Counted from the first letter of the stretch, positions 20,561-33,360 are shown. The stretch is 64,000 nt of DNA from Caprella mutica (GCA_947561585.1 CANNZV010001030.1:246350-310349); one strand, 5' to 3'. The notes: generated by a model from the sequence alone, not told the origin. Made by a program: numbers and translations.

Positions 20561-22521
20561 TATTTACTCTACCTTTTCATCTTACTTGATACTACAAATA
20601 ACAAGCAAAGTACTATTCCACCACTGCTAGCATTGCAATCTAGTTAGTTTGGTTATGTTGGTTGCATCTCTCATTTCACTGGTAAATACACTGTAAATTG
20701 ACTGCTTGACAACTGCTACTTACTCTCTCATATCAATACTTTGAATATCTGGTAACAGAAATTGCGAGATAACCTGATATTTTATTCTATTGCGCTGCTT
20801 AAATTACAATTTTAGAATTTTACTATAAATTAGCTATTTATTTTTAAATGTTCATCACTTTAAGTAGCTACATTCTTCAGTGACTCTTCTGATAGCACAT
20901 CATCATTTCTTTTACTGATGTCTATTATTTTTTTCAGGTACAGGTTATGCTTGAAATGACCTTGGCAGAGCATCTACAGCTATTGGATGAAATGTTGCTC
21001 CCTTACTATGGTGCTCTGTGCCGGTGTGTCTGTACCACAGTAACCATATCGCCAACATCATCAGCAACTGTGATACTCTGAGCATCTAAGATGGTTCACA
21101 GCTCTCTATTATGCAATGTTATCTTCGTGTGTTTCTCTTGAAATAATCCTTAAGAAAAAACAGTGAGAGAAAAACTCACAGCGTTACAATTACCAAATGA
21201 AAATAGCAAGTGATTATTATTCGAAAAGATGTCTGCTTAAAACCTTTAAATTGCATTCAGTGTAATTAAACTCTAGCAGTGAATGCACTTTCAAAGTCTT
21301 TAGCCAATATGATTTCGAATGAGTTAACTTGAATATTTCATGTGATAATATTTACCCCGTTGCATAGTTAGTCTTTCTCAAATTGTTATTATTGTTACTT
21401 TGGATCTAAAGAACATTGTGTCTATATTCACTAAAATCTCTAAATTGTACAGGAATATAAGCAATGTTTAAACTTTTGTAGCTAACTGGTAAAACATTTA
21501 GAGCTCTGATTGAGTGACAGAGAACTACAGGAGGTGATAGCTACTTCTGAAACAGTGTCGTAACTAGTACTAGGTGTTGAATCTATATAGTTTATAGGCT
21601 TAGCTAACTAGATCACTGTAAGCAATTCAAATGGCATCATCACTATGAGGTGTTTGTTAGAGTTCACTGTTACTGTGCACCCAATGTGCTCTGAAGTCTA
21701 CTTTTTTGATGTTAACCTGAAAAAGTTAACATAGAGTGAATAACAGTTAATTTTAATGTGTCCTTTCCATATTTATTTTAGCATAAAAAATTCTCGTTAC
21801 TAAAACTCAATTTAGCTACATCATGTTGAATTTATTTTCAAATTTTAAACTCACTTTTGTTTATCGCAAATATAAAGTCAACGGAACTGAATTGGTCTTC
21901 AATTTTGTTTCGCCTCCGAGTGCCTCATTTTGATATCGTTATAGCCACATCATTTTTTCTAATTAGATGTTATAGTAATAAAGAGACATGGAATTTGAAA
22001 GTGTCATAACTAGGTTAAGACTAGTCGTAAATCGTAATGACAGCTGTGTTAAAGTCTCATCTGACTATGATATGTAGCACTCACTACTCTAGTTTGTTAT
22101 GTGCTTGACTGTATGTTAATATCTAGCGAATGCTTTGTTATAAGTAGAGTGAAATGTTATGGTAGGAGCTGAGTGTTTCTTCTGTTGGAACACGTTCTAC
22201 CAACTGAGAATATCCTGACTGATGTTAGACCTAATTGTTAGACATGGTTGTTAATTGGTTTAAGAGTTCTTAGGTATTTATTTACCTTCTACAAGCTCAT
22301 TCTGAATGGGTGCTATGCAACTAATTGTGATAAATTTACTATGTAAACCTTCCATGATATGCAAAGTACAATGATTCTATCAAACTATATATCAATCGTC
22401 TAACCTGGACTAGAGGTAATATTAAGTAGCCTGCATTGTGTTAAGGTAACTAGAAGTCTCCTTTTAACTAGCTATCAAAAGTCCCTAGTATCACCTAGTT
22501 ATCAGTTGGTCAGTAGAGTTA
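20561..22521. other. no gene seen
   Basis: AT-rich sequence with no recognisable protein or RNA. A polypyrimidine tract and TTCAG near 20938 resemble a splice acceptor, but the following frame shows no known domain. Confidence 0.4.
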
Positions 22522-22751
22522 AGGGCCGTACACACGCAGGATTTTTTAAGTCTTTCCACCAGACTTTTCGCTACGCTCCTCCTACTTTTTCCAAAAGACT
22601 TTTGAAACATAAATGAAAAAACGATATAATTATAATTTATTTTTGTTATATCGTTTTTTCTTATATGATTTAAGTCTCGTGGAAAAAGTAGGAAGAGCTT
22701 AGCAAAATGTCTGGTGGAAAGACTTAAAAAACCCTACGTGTGTACGGCCCT
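22522..22751. mobile_element. 230-bp fold-back MITE (AGGGCCGTACACACG termini)
   Basis: Terminal inverted repeats AGGGCCGTACACACG and CGTGTGTACGGCCCT bound the element, and pairing continues inward through AAGTCTTTCCACCAGAC / GTCTGGTGGAAAGACTT to an AT core with AAAAAACGATATAA. It is flanked by TA on both sides (22520-22521 and 22752-22753), fitting a TA target duplication of Tc1/mariner type. No coding capacity. Nearly the whole element can form one hairpin. Confidence 0.85.
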
Positions 22752-22753
22752 TA

Positions 22754-23894
22754 CGAACTACAAATGGTGAACTGCGTTCCATTTCTCTACCAATGACTAT
22801 CTAGTACCTACCTAATGTTTTGCAGTTCATTGATACGGACATTGAACATCTTGTACATCTGACAGCCTAATGTGATATTCGTGTGGATGAATACAAATTA
22901 TAACTCGATTACTGCTTTGGAAAAAGATCGTGGCCATGAATATGTTTAATTAGTAATAATTAAACACTGCTTTTACGTGATTTTTATTCTGTTGATGTTT
23001 TCAACAAAGTTCTAAATATATATCATAGTTCCTATTTCAGGAAATTGTTCATCAATTATGGTTATGACTAAATAAATAACTATGCATTATGTAGATAATG
23101 GTTTGCTCCATTGAAGAGAGTGACGCTGTCTTATATTTGGTATGTCATACCTCTCGCGCAGCTATTCTTAAAAAAAAACAGCCTTGCAACGTTTTTATTG
23201 AACTTGTTAATGTGAATTGATGTACGATAAATTATTATTTTATGCTTAATAATGTGTTTTAAGATGTAGCTGCTAAATTTTTTATTTCGTATCAACTAGG
23301 ATATATTTTAGTCAATTAATTATGAAAACCATTTGCCTTGCAATTCTATTGAAGTGATGGTCATGTAGTTACTGTATCAGGATCACATTGGTACGATTCG
23401 GGTGCTAAAATTTCACCTAATTTGTGATGTCAGGGAAATAACATTTAATTTATTGTTAACCATTCTAACTGTGTCAGTGGTGGTCTGAACATTACTTTTA
23501 TTGTTGTTGTTGTTGCTTAGGTACTTTTAGCTGCTGCAACATGTGAAATGCAAGCAACTGCTGTTTGGAAGAGAGACTTCTTTCCTATTTGCTTTAAGCC
23601 TTTTGAAAGATGTTAATATGAACTAGCTACTTTTATAATGTATTTAAAATATCTCCATCCAATTTTATTTTCAATTTGTATTAGAAGAATCTACAATAAT
23701 TGATTTGGTGATAAGAATATCAATAAATATTTTATTTCTTTGGTTCTTCACTCATTGCCCCCTCGTTTGTGTACATCTTTGGCTGGAGTATATAACTACT
23801 CTGATAGAAATGAATGACCATTATTTAGTTACTAATTATGGACTTCAGAATTTCTGAAATAATCTCAAAAAAGTAGTTTTCTATTAAAATATAT
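22754..23894. other. no gene seen
   Basis: AT-rich flank with a GTTGTTGTTGTT microsatellite near 23501-23515 and an AATAAA at 23722. Nothing else recognised. Confidence 0.4.
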
Positions 23895-23902
23895 GTAATA
23901 AC

Positions 23903-24925
23903 TAGGCATGTGACAATGTGTATATTGCATATATGCAGTCCTCTGCATATATTTCAAGAGCATATAATATGCACGTGTGCATATATGCTAACAGAGAAAT
24001 ATGCACTTCTTGGTCAATTTTTAACATGTAAATGTCTAACCTATGCCTTTTTCTTCTGGGACCCCTGCATAGAAAACTATTTTAACTGTGGACCCAAGTA
24101 TAAATAAATAATCAAACTAATTATTCAAATTTTAAAAGTTTGTAGATGGAAAATTAAAACTACAAATATAAAAATAAATTTATATGACTCTTTGTATTTA
24201 GTAAATATTTATAGCAATTGATAAATAAATGAATAAAATTATTTTAGTGAGTTGTAATTGCTCGTAGGTATATAATTTAAGTAATTGAACACAAAACTGT
24301 TAAAATTTACCATTTAAAGACTTAGTGTCGCTGCTTTTAGCTGGGGATCCTTTAAGTTTAAAGGGAACCGCTGGTCTAACAAGATGGTTTATGATTTTCG
24401 AGTCATGACTAAAGTAATGAACGGAATGTGATATATGAATGTAGGATAGTTTAGAAGACTGAATTTGGCTGAAGGAAACATTTGCTCCTCTTGTTTCTTG
24501 TGATGTAGAACAGGTGTATGTTGTTTGAAATTGGTTTACTATTAATGAAGTCTAAATTTGAAACAGCTTTGTTATATTTTGTTTTTAATTTAACTACATT
24601 TTGTATTAAAAGTAAAAAATATAAGATTACACCTTCGTTTTATAGTAAGTTCCATTCAAACCACCAAAGTACAATTATTACATTCAAAACATAACTATAT
24701 ACAGAATAACTTCATTTTAAATTTCCTAATTAATTTTGAGCATATAATATACACACTATATTGAATAATTTCTGGCATATAAAATGGATATTTCCAATAT
24801 GCATTTTGGTTCAGCATATATGCACATTGACTTTTTGCATATTATATGCAGAAATAGGCATATAATATGCTGCATATCGCGTCAAAAATTATGCATATTT
24901 TATGCTGCATATTGTCACATCCCTA
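23903..24925. mobile_element. 1.02 kb non-autonomous hAT-like element
   Basis: Ends read TAGGCATGTGACAAT and, inverted, ATTGTCACATCCCTA (one mismatch). An exact 8-bp duplication GTAATAAC flanks it (23895-23902 and 24926-24933), as generated by hAT transposases. Both subterminal regions are packed with GCATAT/ATATGC motifs in both orientations, like transposase-binding iterons. The interior has no transposase. A related end appears at 26640-26775 (GCATATTGTCACAACC). The duplication and ends are seen directly; the superfamily is inferred. Confidence 0.85.
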
Positions 24926-24933
24926 GTAATAAC

Positions 24934-25226
24934 TAATAAACTATCAAAAGATTATTTGAAATCACCGAAATTTGGTTAGCAAATACAAATTAGCTTTGTC
25001 TCTTCTCTAGATGAAGTTCTGAAATATGCTTTTTATGCTCAATTCATAAACAAAATAATCATAAAAGTGATGTAATTCAATTAATAAACATAAGGGACAT
25101 TAGCAAGCCATTTAAATCATATTTGAATGGCAATATCATGTTTGGGTGCAATGAAACTCTTTGAAGAGTTAAAATTAATCTTTTAAACTAAAATCAAGAC
25201 GCATGTACATATTCAATGTGGCACTA
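24934..25226. other. no gene seen
   Basis: Short AT-rich spacer between two non-autonomous elements. Confidence 0.4.
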
Positions 25227-26269
25227 GGACTTTTCCCCGTCAGGATTATTCCCCGCCGAATAAAATAATAGTATTTTAGGCTATTAAATTATAATTTTGA
25301 TAAAACAAACCGTTTATCAATAGAAGACACATTTTATTAACAGACGCAATAATACAGTCTTATTCTTAGCTTTGATTTCCGTATGTGTCGATATTGGTCG
25401 TTTATATTTTAAGACAGTACCTTCGTAAATTCCCATAGAATTAAGATATGCTACAAAGTTCAAAACATTATGGCAATTCTAATGGATTGCAAAATGTAGC
25501 AATTTAGTCTGAAAAGCTACGATTAATTCATTTTATTTCTGCTCTAAAGTTATACATTTTGCAAATTTATTATTTTCTTTGCCAGTTATTATTAAAAATG
25601 TTCATCTATTTACTTCTAGTTCAAATAGATACTTTTCCAGAAGTATATATATATTGAATTGTTGTTTATTAATTTTAAAATTAATATAATAAACAACAGA
25701 ATTAATAATCCTACTATATATTTATTTATTACACTTAATATTGGCTTTTTTATAGGGTCTTTTTTTTCAATTTTGCTTATTTAATATTTATTCATTGAAG
25801 AACTTACAATTTATTAACCATTATTATGAAAATACATAAGTTAGAGTGTAGAAATCCTTAAATCAAGACTTTTCAAGAAGTCAGATTTCAGGACGATTTA
25901 GATATAAAGTCGTACATTTTTTCAAAAGTCTCAAATGAAAACTAATTATCGAAAAAGTAACTACAAAACGAGTTCGGTTCAAGGAGTTGGTTAGTGACCA
26001 ATTTCCATGCAACAAAGTTTAAAAAAAAATACAAAATATTGGCTAGTTGCGACGGCAGACTTTGAGTTAAAATTTCACGGCAATAGATTTATTGGTCAAA
26101 ACTATTTTTTTTTCTTCAAAAAAACTAATTTTTTTATTAATATCAAATTGTCTTCCAAGATTTAAATTTAAAAAAATAGGCAGGGAAAATTCGGGCGGGA
26201 AAAAGACCGGCGGGGAATAGTCCGGCGGGGGAAAGTCCAGGCGGGGAAAAGTCCGGCGGGGAAAAGTCC
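25227..26269. mobile_element. 1.04 kb element with CGGGGAAAAGTCC inverted ends and iterons
   Basis: The left end GGACTTTTCCCCG (25227-25239) is the exact complement of the right end CGGGGAAAAGTCC (26257-26269). The right end holds five tandem variants of a 15-16 bp unit (CCGGCGGGGAAAAGT) and the left end has two in opposite orientation. The AT-rich interior has no open frame. No target duplication was found, so true ends may lie slightly outside. Probably a fold-back DNA element. Confidence 0.65.
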
Positions 26270-27406
26270 GTTTCCCATTCAGGCAATGTGTACACTGTAC
26301 ATCGTCTGGAAAAGTTCAGTTACAGTAATATTGGGTTAAAAAAAACGGCTAAGTTTTGAATTTTAACTAAGTAGCGTTGAACAGTTGTTACGCTTAAAAT
26401 GTAAATACAGTTTGTAATATTAATTCATGAAACTTTTCAATATTGAACCTTGAGTAGTGTATGTTCCAATAATTTTGCATGTATTGATGGGCACCAGTCT
26501 TTTAAAATACCTACATACCTGCTTTCTATTGTCTTTTGTTGGTATATATATTTTTTAGTTATATCTTGGTAATTTTTGCTTATATGGCGTATCTCAGAAC
26601 AAAATTTGTTTTTAGTTTCATGAAAAATATTATCTACTCATGAAAATAATATATTTGTAATAAAGAGAATATATATTGTATAAAAAGAATATAGTTTTAT
26701 TTAAAAGAATATGCTTTATTTCAAATATGCTCAAGAATATATTTTTATGCTAAAAGCATATTGTCACAACCTTACTAATGATAATAAAAAGAAATTAAAA
26801 TCTAAACATAATATAATGAACTGATTAAAAAGTTAATGTGCAAAAATAAAAGTCTACAGGTTGCTACTATAATGCTATGCTAAGAAGCATCGTACATATG
26901 CGTAATTATCGAAATACAAGTCGTTAAATTAGTGACATTATACATATATCATGATTTAATAAATCTAAACCATGGAAGTACTTCTCTGTTTTTCCGATAG
27001 AGATATTTGAGCAATAGTCCAATGGACGCCTTATGGATTATACTAGCGACTGTCTTACATTTGCTATTTATAAAATGTCCCATTTCCATTTGTGGTGCTA
27101 GTGGACATACTATCTATTGAATTGACCTATTAACAGTTTTATATGTATTTGCAGTCATTAGAGATTATATTGGGATATTGTCTGTGTACCTATTGCAGTT
27201 AATAAAAACGGGATCGTATCCATAGGGCTCTGAACTGTTGTTATTTAGATAATAGAGTGTTTTTTAGTTATGCTAATGATTTTTCTAAACGCTAGCTACT
27301 TGTAGTTGTTTTCCTATTTCTATCCTCTAAAAAGGTGTAAGATTAGATTAAAGCATAAAATCATTGTTAGTTCAATTTAACATAATTATATAAATCGAAG
27401 TATCTA
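26270..27406. other. no gene; degraded repeat ends
   Basis: Includes the isolated hAT-like end near 26640-26775. From about 27370 to 27404 it matches the MITE family at 41.9 kb (see the entry at 28704-29012), the part into which the mariner-type element jumped. Confidence 0.45.
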
Positions 27407-28701
27407 CAGGGTGGGGCGTAAGTTTGGAAGCAATTTTTCAAACATTAATATAATTCTCAAAAATAAGTTCCTAAGTAGGTGATAGGGTTTGAACTATAGT
27501 AGAGACACTACATTATGACGTGGCAGTGTTATTTTTTACAAAAATTTAGTCAATTCAAAAATGTCAGACAAAAGAGAAGCCATTATTGCTCTACACCGTG
27601 CCGGGAAGTCAGATTCCGTCATTTCAAAGACTCTCTCAATAGCTAGATCGACTGTTTGGAAGTGTGTGAAGCGTTTTAATGAGAGGAGACTTGAATGATC
27701 GTCCAAGAAGTGGTTGACCACGCTCACAACGCACCAAACAACTGATAAAATGTGCCCGAGAGAAGATCAGGAGGAACCCGAAAAGGTCAATACGATTGTT
27801 AGCCAAAACAGCTAATGAGAGTCCCAGAACAATGAGAAGAGTTGTCAAAGAAGACCTAAAGATATCCTCTTTCACCCTCCAAAAGAGACAGACTCTGTCA
27901 GAAGCTGTAAAGAAAAAGAGATTGGAGAGAAGCAAAGCACTTCTGAGAGAATTGAAGTCTGGCACGGCTGATGAAATTGTTTGGTCTGACGAAAAAAATT
28001 TCACAGTGGAAATGGCTCACAACCGGAGGAATGACAGAATAATTGGTAAAAGTGCAAAAGACATCCCATACAACCAAAAAACTGTCCACAGAACCATGAA
28101 ACCTGCTTCAGTAATGGTCTGGGCAGCCGTTTCAGAAACTTGGAGATCTCCTTTAATTTTTGTGGAACAAGGCGCCAAAATCAATGCTAAATGTTATATT
28201 GAGAATATTTTGACGCCAATGTTGGAGTCAGCTAAGGATCACTTCGGTAATGACACTCCATGGACATTTCAGCAAGACGGCGCGACTTCACATACTGCAA
28301 ATGTCACTCAAAACTTGTGCCATGACCATCTTCCACGGTTATGGTCCAAAGAAATGTGGCCTCCCTGCTCCCCAGATGCTAATCCTATGGACTTTTCGGT
28401 ATGGTCCATTCTTGAATCAAAGGCCTGTGGTAAATTCCATCGCAGTGTGGATGATTTAAAGCGTTCGCTCCAGAGATCTTGGAAGGAAATTTCACAAGAA
28501 CAGTTGCGTGCCGCAGTAGGAGGAGTTCGGAGGAGATTTGAAGCTGTAATTAAAAACAAGGGGGGACATTTTGAATTAATTTATGATTTTTGAATTCTTA
28601 AAACCCTTATGTAATAATACATAACTGTTAATAATTAAATATATTTTTCGTTGGATTATAATATGCACTTTCATTTGCTTCCAAACTTACGCCCCACCCT
28701 G
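27407..28701 (+). mobile_element. nearly intact 1,295-bp DD37D mariner-type transposon
   Basis: Perfect 27-bp terminal inverted repeats (27407-27433 and 28675-28701, beginning CAGGGTGGGGCGTAAG) are flanked by TA duplications (27405-27406, 28702-28703). Internal order is helix-turn-helix N-terminus then DDE/D catalytic domain. Perfect ends and only two coding lesions indicate a recent insertion. It sits inside a copy of another MITE: the sequence before 27405 and after 28703 joins into a match to 41.93-42.25 kb. Confidence 0.95.
27561..28593 (+). pseudogene. mariner-type (DD37D) transposase with one frameshift and one nonsense codon
   Basis: Cut-and-paste transposase. ATG 27561 opens the N-terminal part, whose I-S-K-T-L-S-I-A-R-S-T-V-W-K-C-V looks like a helix-turn-helix, but it ends at TGA 27696 after a frameshift near 27680-27690. 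In the catalytic frame a second lesion, TGA at 27715-27717, falls where the G-R-P-R linker is expected. The remaining frame is open to TGA at 28591-28593. Catalytic blocks are V-W-S-D-E-K (first Asp), F-Q-Q-D-G-A-T-S-H-T (second Asp) and S-P-D-A-N-P-M-D-F (third Asp). Thirty-seven residues lie between the second and third Asp, matching the DD37D (maT-like) clade of IS630-Tc1-mariner. Not functional as read; could be a substrate for a related active copy. Confidence 0.9.
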
Positions 28702-28703
28702 TA

Positions 28704-29012
28704 TTACTTACCCATCGAAACTGAGAGAGAGTTTATCCATAGTGGAACTTTTAATAAATTCACTACTTTGAACTTTTCTCACCGAGTGTGAATTAATTCT
28801 GACAACAAACACTGGAACACTGCTTAGTAGGCTTAGTCGAAATCTCCAAACAATTTTATTTCATTCTTACTCATAGAAAATGAAATGTTTATTGTTTAAT
28901 TATGGAGTGACAATTAAATAGTTACTTGTGACTTACCTCGGTCTTATTATCATTTGGTAATAAGAGTGAGTCGTGATTTGGTAATAAAAGCGGGGTCTGT
29001 CTGTACCGGTTA
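28704..29012. mobile_element. right part of a MITE shared with 38.6-39.3 and 41.9-42.25 kb
   Basis: Starting TTACTTACC..ACTGAG and ending GGGGTCTGTCTG-TA, this parallels 38980-39282 and 41975-42252, including a shared CTCATAGAAAATGA segment and paired TTGGTAATAA motifs. Its left part lies before the mariner-type insertion. Non-coding. Confidence 0.6.
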
Positions 29013-29066
29013 TTTTTTCTAGCCATTATGGACAAAATTATAGCTAGAAAGAAATCTTTCGATTAC

Positions 29067-29179
29067 ACTGGTTTACAAAAAAATTAAGGCAAGCACAAAA
29101 ATAGCCGTTTTACCTAATTTGGGGGCTGAATTCAAAAATGAAATCCTTTTTTCTCATCACCTCTAGATTTTTAGATAAG
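29067..29179. repeat. left arm of a diverged inverted pair with 37.12-37.25 kb
   Basis: The reverse complement of this segment parallels 37120-37248: both contain CTAGAGGTGAT, TTTGAATTCAGC, an AAATTAG block, CTTGCCT and finally GTAAACCA. The pair encloses the LTR element and the pseudogenes at 35-37 kb, so it may be the two ends of one older transposon. Confidence 0.5.
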
Positions 29180-30761
29180 TGTATACTTGTAGTTATAAAA
29201 TCTTCAGACCGGTTTGTTATTTGAAGTTAATTATTTTGTGACTTTGAAAATAAAACAGTGTCATTGGATATTTCCCTTCTGCTCAAATAATTGTGGTTTT
29301 AGAATGGTTGTTTGACAATAATATTTATTGCTTTAAGAGAGTGAATAAGAGTTTCAAACTCTGTTACATGTAATGCATTTGGTGAGGGTAATTAACCACC
29401 TACTGTTTTCTCTAGACCAGAGGTTTTCTGTGGTTTACTTTATAGAAATAACGAGCTTTTGAGGTTTCATGTATCCTAACAGATATCAAGTTTAATGTTT
29501 CTTTTCTGTGAGAAAGTAATTAGTTTAGTCGGAAATATAGGAGGAGTTATTTTTGAATTGGTCAGTTTCTATTAGTTGAGGGTAGAATTAGGGACAGCCT
29601 ACAGGAGGGTTGAGAACCAATCGGAATTGGAGAAGTGAGATCAGCGGATCTTACGTTTGGATTTGGGTGGAGTTTTAGATGAATCTGGGGAGTATATAAG
29701 CGGTGGATTGAGATTATGGGTCCTACTCTGTCTGTCGTCACTTTCTGCTTACAAGAGTGTCTTAAGTAGTTTACCGGTCTGGATAAGACCCCGTCGGGGT
29801 GAAGTCTTCTCTCACCCCAGCCTTAGGTGACCATCGCAGGACTTAGTCGATGAAGATCTCCGCCCGTCATTGTGGTGGAGATAGGATCCTTAGCAAGTGG
29901 CTGAATCTTGCAATTCAATGGATCCCGGCAGTAGAGGTTGTATTCTTTACGGCAGAGTCGAAGCCAAACGAGACAGGATGTGGGACCCAAGAACTGAAGT
30001 CTATTGCAGAATAACTTCTGACGTTGCAGAACAACTTCTGATGTTGCAGAGTAGACATTCAATAAGCAGTAGGAGTCTGAAGCCAGAGTCACCATCATAG
30101 TACCGCGATTTGCACGAGATGTCGTCCACGTCAATTAGCAAAGTTCCAGTGGAGGACTGCAACCGTTACCAACACACTAGTACCATGGTTCCGAAGAGTT
30201 TCCAGCCAAACCTACTCCATTAGGAACTCAGTAAACCCCACCCGTTTTCCCTCAGTGATTGTGTCAGTGTTTATTTGTGAAAAGTATACTCTCAACCTCC
30301 AAAGCTTGACCCATGTTGTAAGTTAAACTCCTTCATAGGTAGATATTTGATTAATTGAATTAAATGTACGATGTTTAGGTAGGATTTACTATTTCACGAA
30401 CCTTTTGTCTGATCGATTACTTAATTAGAGTACACCTAATTTAAACTATGACTGTGTTTCATTTAACCTTGTTATTTTGGTACGATATTTGATTTGATGT
30501 TATTTAATGAAGTGATGGAATTAATGATTATTATTGACAAGTAACGTAAACAGTAAATTAGACAAATTGATTATTCTTTCTAGGGAGAATCGTAACCCAC
30601 GTAAATAAATGGCCGCTCGGCACTAATTAATTACCACGCTACCATGTGAATGAAATAACTTAAATACTGGAAATATTGAATATGAATATTGAAATAAAGA
30701 AATGCCCATACGGCAGAAATAAGAAACACCCCCCCCCCCCTCATAGACCCCCGAACATACA
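29180..30761 (+). repeat. 5' LTR
   Basis: TG...CA termini with inverted TGTAT/ATACA. Contains TATATAAG at 29693-29700 as a likely promoter, a perfect ACCCCG-T-CGGGGT hairpin near 29789-29801, AATAAA at 30688-30693 and a run of about 12 C residues near 30729-30740. The overlapping frames at 29823-30134 and 29897-30100 repeat unchanged in the other LTR and show no domain. Confidence 0.88.
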
Positions 30762-33360
30762 TTGGTGGCCTAGCGTTGGGATAATCAATTTTTTTTATGT
30801 TGCAAATCGTACCAGAAAACAAGGAATGTAGGTTGACTTACTTGTATTTTATTGCATTGTAGAATGTTTTGTCTTTATTTCTTATATTAATGATGTGTAA
30901 TTTTTTTTTTTGATGTTGTAATAATTTGAGGGATATTAAGTCATTGCAAAGTTAGGTCCCGAATCGAAGGGCAGGGAATATAACTCAGAGGTACAGATTG
31001 TTGGAATGGCAGTGGTAATTAATAGAGGTAAATACTTATATTATTGTCTAGGCAGAATCAGGACTGAACTCAGTTAGATGGGATATTAGTAACTAAAGTG
31101 GTACTTATGATAAGAGGTTAGCTGTGTGGAATAGCTACTGTAATTGAGTATCACCGTAGAGAAGCTTAGGGACCCCTAATGCTTCAACTAGTGGTGTTAG
31201 TGATGGTACATGACATTAGGATACTATATACGGGAATTTAAAGTTCGTGCCAGTTAGTTTGAGGGTAGGTAACTGTATCTTCAGGGAATATTGATATTTG
31301 AGATCAACTAGGATAGGTAATGGAGATTAGGGATAACTGATAACTGCGTATTGATATATGAATTAATTGATCACTAATTTGATATAACAATTTACCCAAG
31401 GGTCCAGTTGCAACTTTGAAAGGTTGTATTCTTTATTGATGGATTATCAGAATATCTATGACCACTGTGAGATAGGGAGGTTCAGAACCGTAGAATTTTA
31501 ATAGTCGAGCGTAGCCAGGGATAGAAGGTATTTTGAGATACGGAAAATGGTCTAGAATAGAGGGAGGTATTTTGAGGAATTACCTAGCGTAGAGACAGGG
31601 ATTTGAGGAAGCCTGAGGTTGAGGCAGAGATTTTGAAGAGTCAGTAATAGCAAAGATAGACAGAGGCAAATGATGAATTGTCGGGCATATGAAGTTGAAT
31701 TGAATCTCTCTGGAGTAGTTTTGAAGTGTACACTTAGATAATGGAAAGTCCATATGGTGGAGGAGAGCACAACTATAATAGGAGTTGATTGCATACCTCA
31801 GGTCGTGTCCCTCTACTTTAGAGAAGTATGAGGAGGTTGAATTTGTTATGACTGGTGCCGTCTTAATTTCATTAATCCTTTTGGCCAATTTAGGTGTTTT
31901 TGTAATTAATTGCTTTCGGGCACGGCTTTCGTGAAAACGATATTCCTACGGGATGCCAAGATGCGTCAACTGTTTTGGGCAAGTGAAGCTAGCTTGCAGT
32001 GTTACGACCGGTAGAAAGGTAATAGAGACCTTGTTGATTTTAGACTCAGAGATGATTGCAAACTAACGAAGAAAGTTATGTGGAGCCCAGTGCCTATTTT
32101 TCTCAGAGAAATAGAGAAGTTGCTAAATGACAATTGAAAGGGAATTCTTGATATTAGAATAGTGATAGGATAGTTCAGAAATAGGGAAATTACTTAAGGA
32201 CCAGAGGATAGGTACAGTTAGTGGTACTCAGGCGTAGGGAACCAATTTAATGGTGCAGATGTTATTGGGAAAGATGAATAGTGGTGAAGTTAACCACAGG
32301 TTGTAAACAGAAGTTAGTCTTATTTCGTATTTGAAGGGACTGACAGGAAATTACTTAGTAGTGAGGAATTTATTGTGAGCTATGAAGGAAACTTCAATTT
32401 TGAGAATTGATTAAAGTAAAGTAAATTATGAATCTTTAATCCAAACATCTAAATTAAATTAGGATAAAATTGTAACTCATTCATACCTTTTTAATCTTAA
32501 GATAATTATATAATTAATTTTAAGATGGTCAGACGAAGGTTCGTTAGGTAGGCTAGCTTTAATATGTAATGAGCACTATTTGTAATATTATGCATTTGAA
32601 TTGTAAGAAATAATCTGGGGGAATTTCTGTTGTAATGAAATTGGAGTATAAAATGGAGGAACCTATGTAATTTCTGTCATTGGTAGACATGAAGAATTAT
32701 TGAAATAGGAACAGAGAATTGGAAAAGGAATTTTGATATGTTCATTGTCATTTTGAATCAATGATTTTTAAAATGTGTTTGACAGATATATGGAGATGGG
32801 TCAGAGATAAAGAATTGTCATTATCGGAAAAGGTTGATTAAATGTAGGTAGAGTTACAATAAGAAAGGTGTCATTGTAGTTTGATAATTAATGTACGCTC
32901 ATTTAGTTTAATGTAATTTTTAAGGATAAATAATCTAAGGATATTTTTCTCCATTGTAATAATAATATTGTCACGACTCGAATAATATTACCTACATAGA
33001 ATTCATATTTGTTTGAACAAAGAATTATATTGAATAAATTGTTTTTGGTGATATTGTGTTGCTTTTGATTTTATTATTTTTTTTGTATTAAATAATATTG
33101 TGTTTTGATTTTGGAAATAATTTTGATACTAGGATGCTATTATTTTGGGACCAATTTGTTTTTTTGTAATGATTATTTTTCTAATGAGCACAAGGGAAGT
33201 ATGTATTCGTAACGTCTGATGGTCGAGGCTTACCGTTTTCTATGAATATTTCTACTTAACTTTGGAGGGAGTACCAAGAAAATTGTAACGAACATGTAGT
33301 GTGATGAAGAACCAGGGCAATTTTTTTTCGGTCTGAATATTTTTTCCACAGAGGGGGTTA
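30762..33360 (+). other. internal region of the LTR element, non-coding
   Basis: Primer-binding-site-like sequence at 30763, then 2.6 kb of G/A-rich sequence with stops in every plus frame, and the purine tract at 33351. No protease, RT, RNase H or integrase motif was seen. Confidence 0.75.

Noticed and set aside
19888..20647. Three overlapping plus-strand open frames of 215-233 codons
   Set aside because: All are translations of a stop-free 35-bp minisatellite in its three frames; no non-repeat coding sequence.
20938..21080. Additional downstream exon of PPP1R3
   Set aside because: An acceptor-like site is present but the following frames are short and the CBM21 protein already ends normally at 17410.
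29650..30100. Hammerhead ribozyme (retrozyme) in the LTR
   Set aside because: The required CTGANGA and GAAA core elements were not found in a suitable arrangement.
29823..30134. 103-codon minus-strand frame repeated unchanged at 34004-34315
   Set aside because: Conserved only because it lies in both LTRs; no domain motif and opposite to element orientation.
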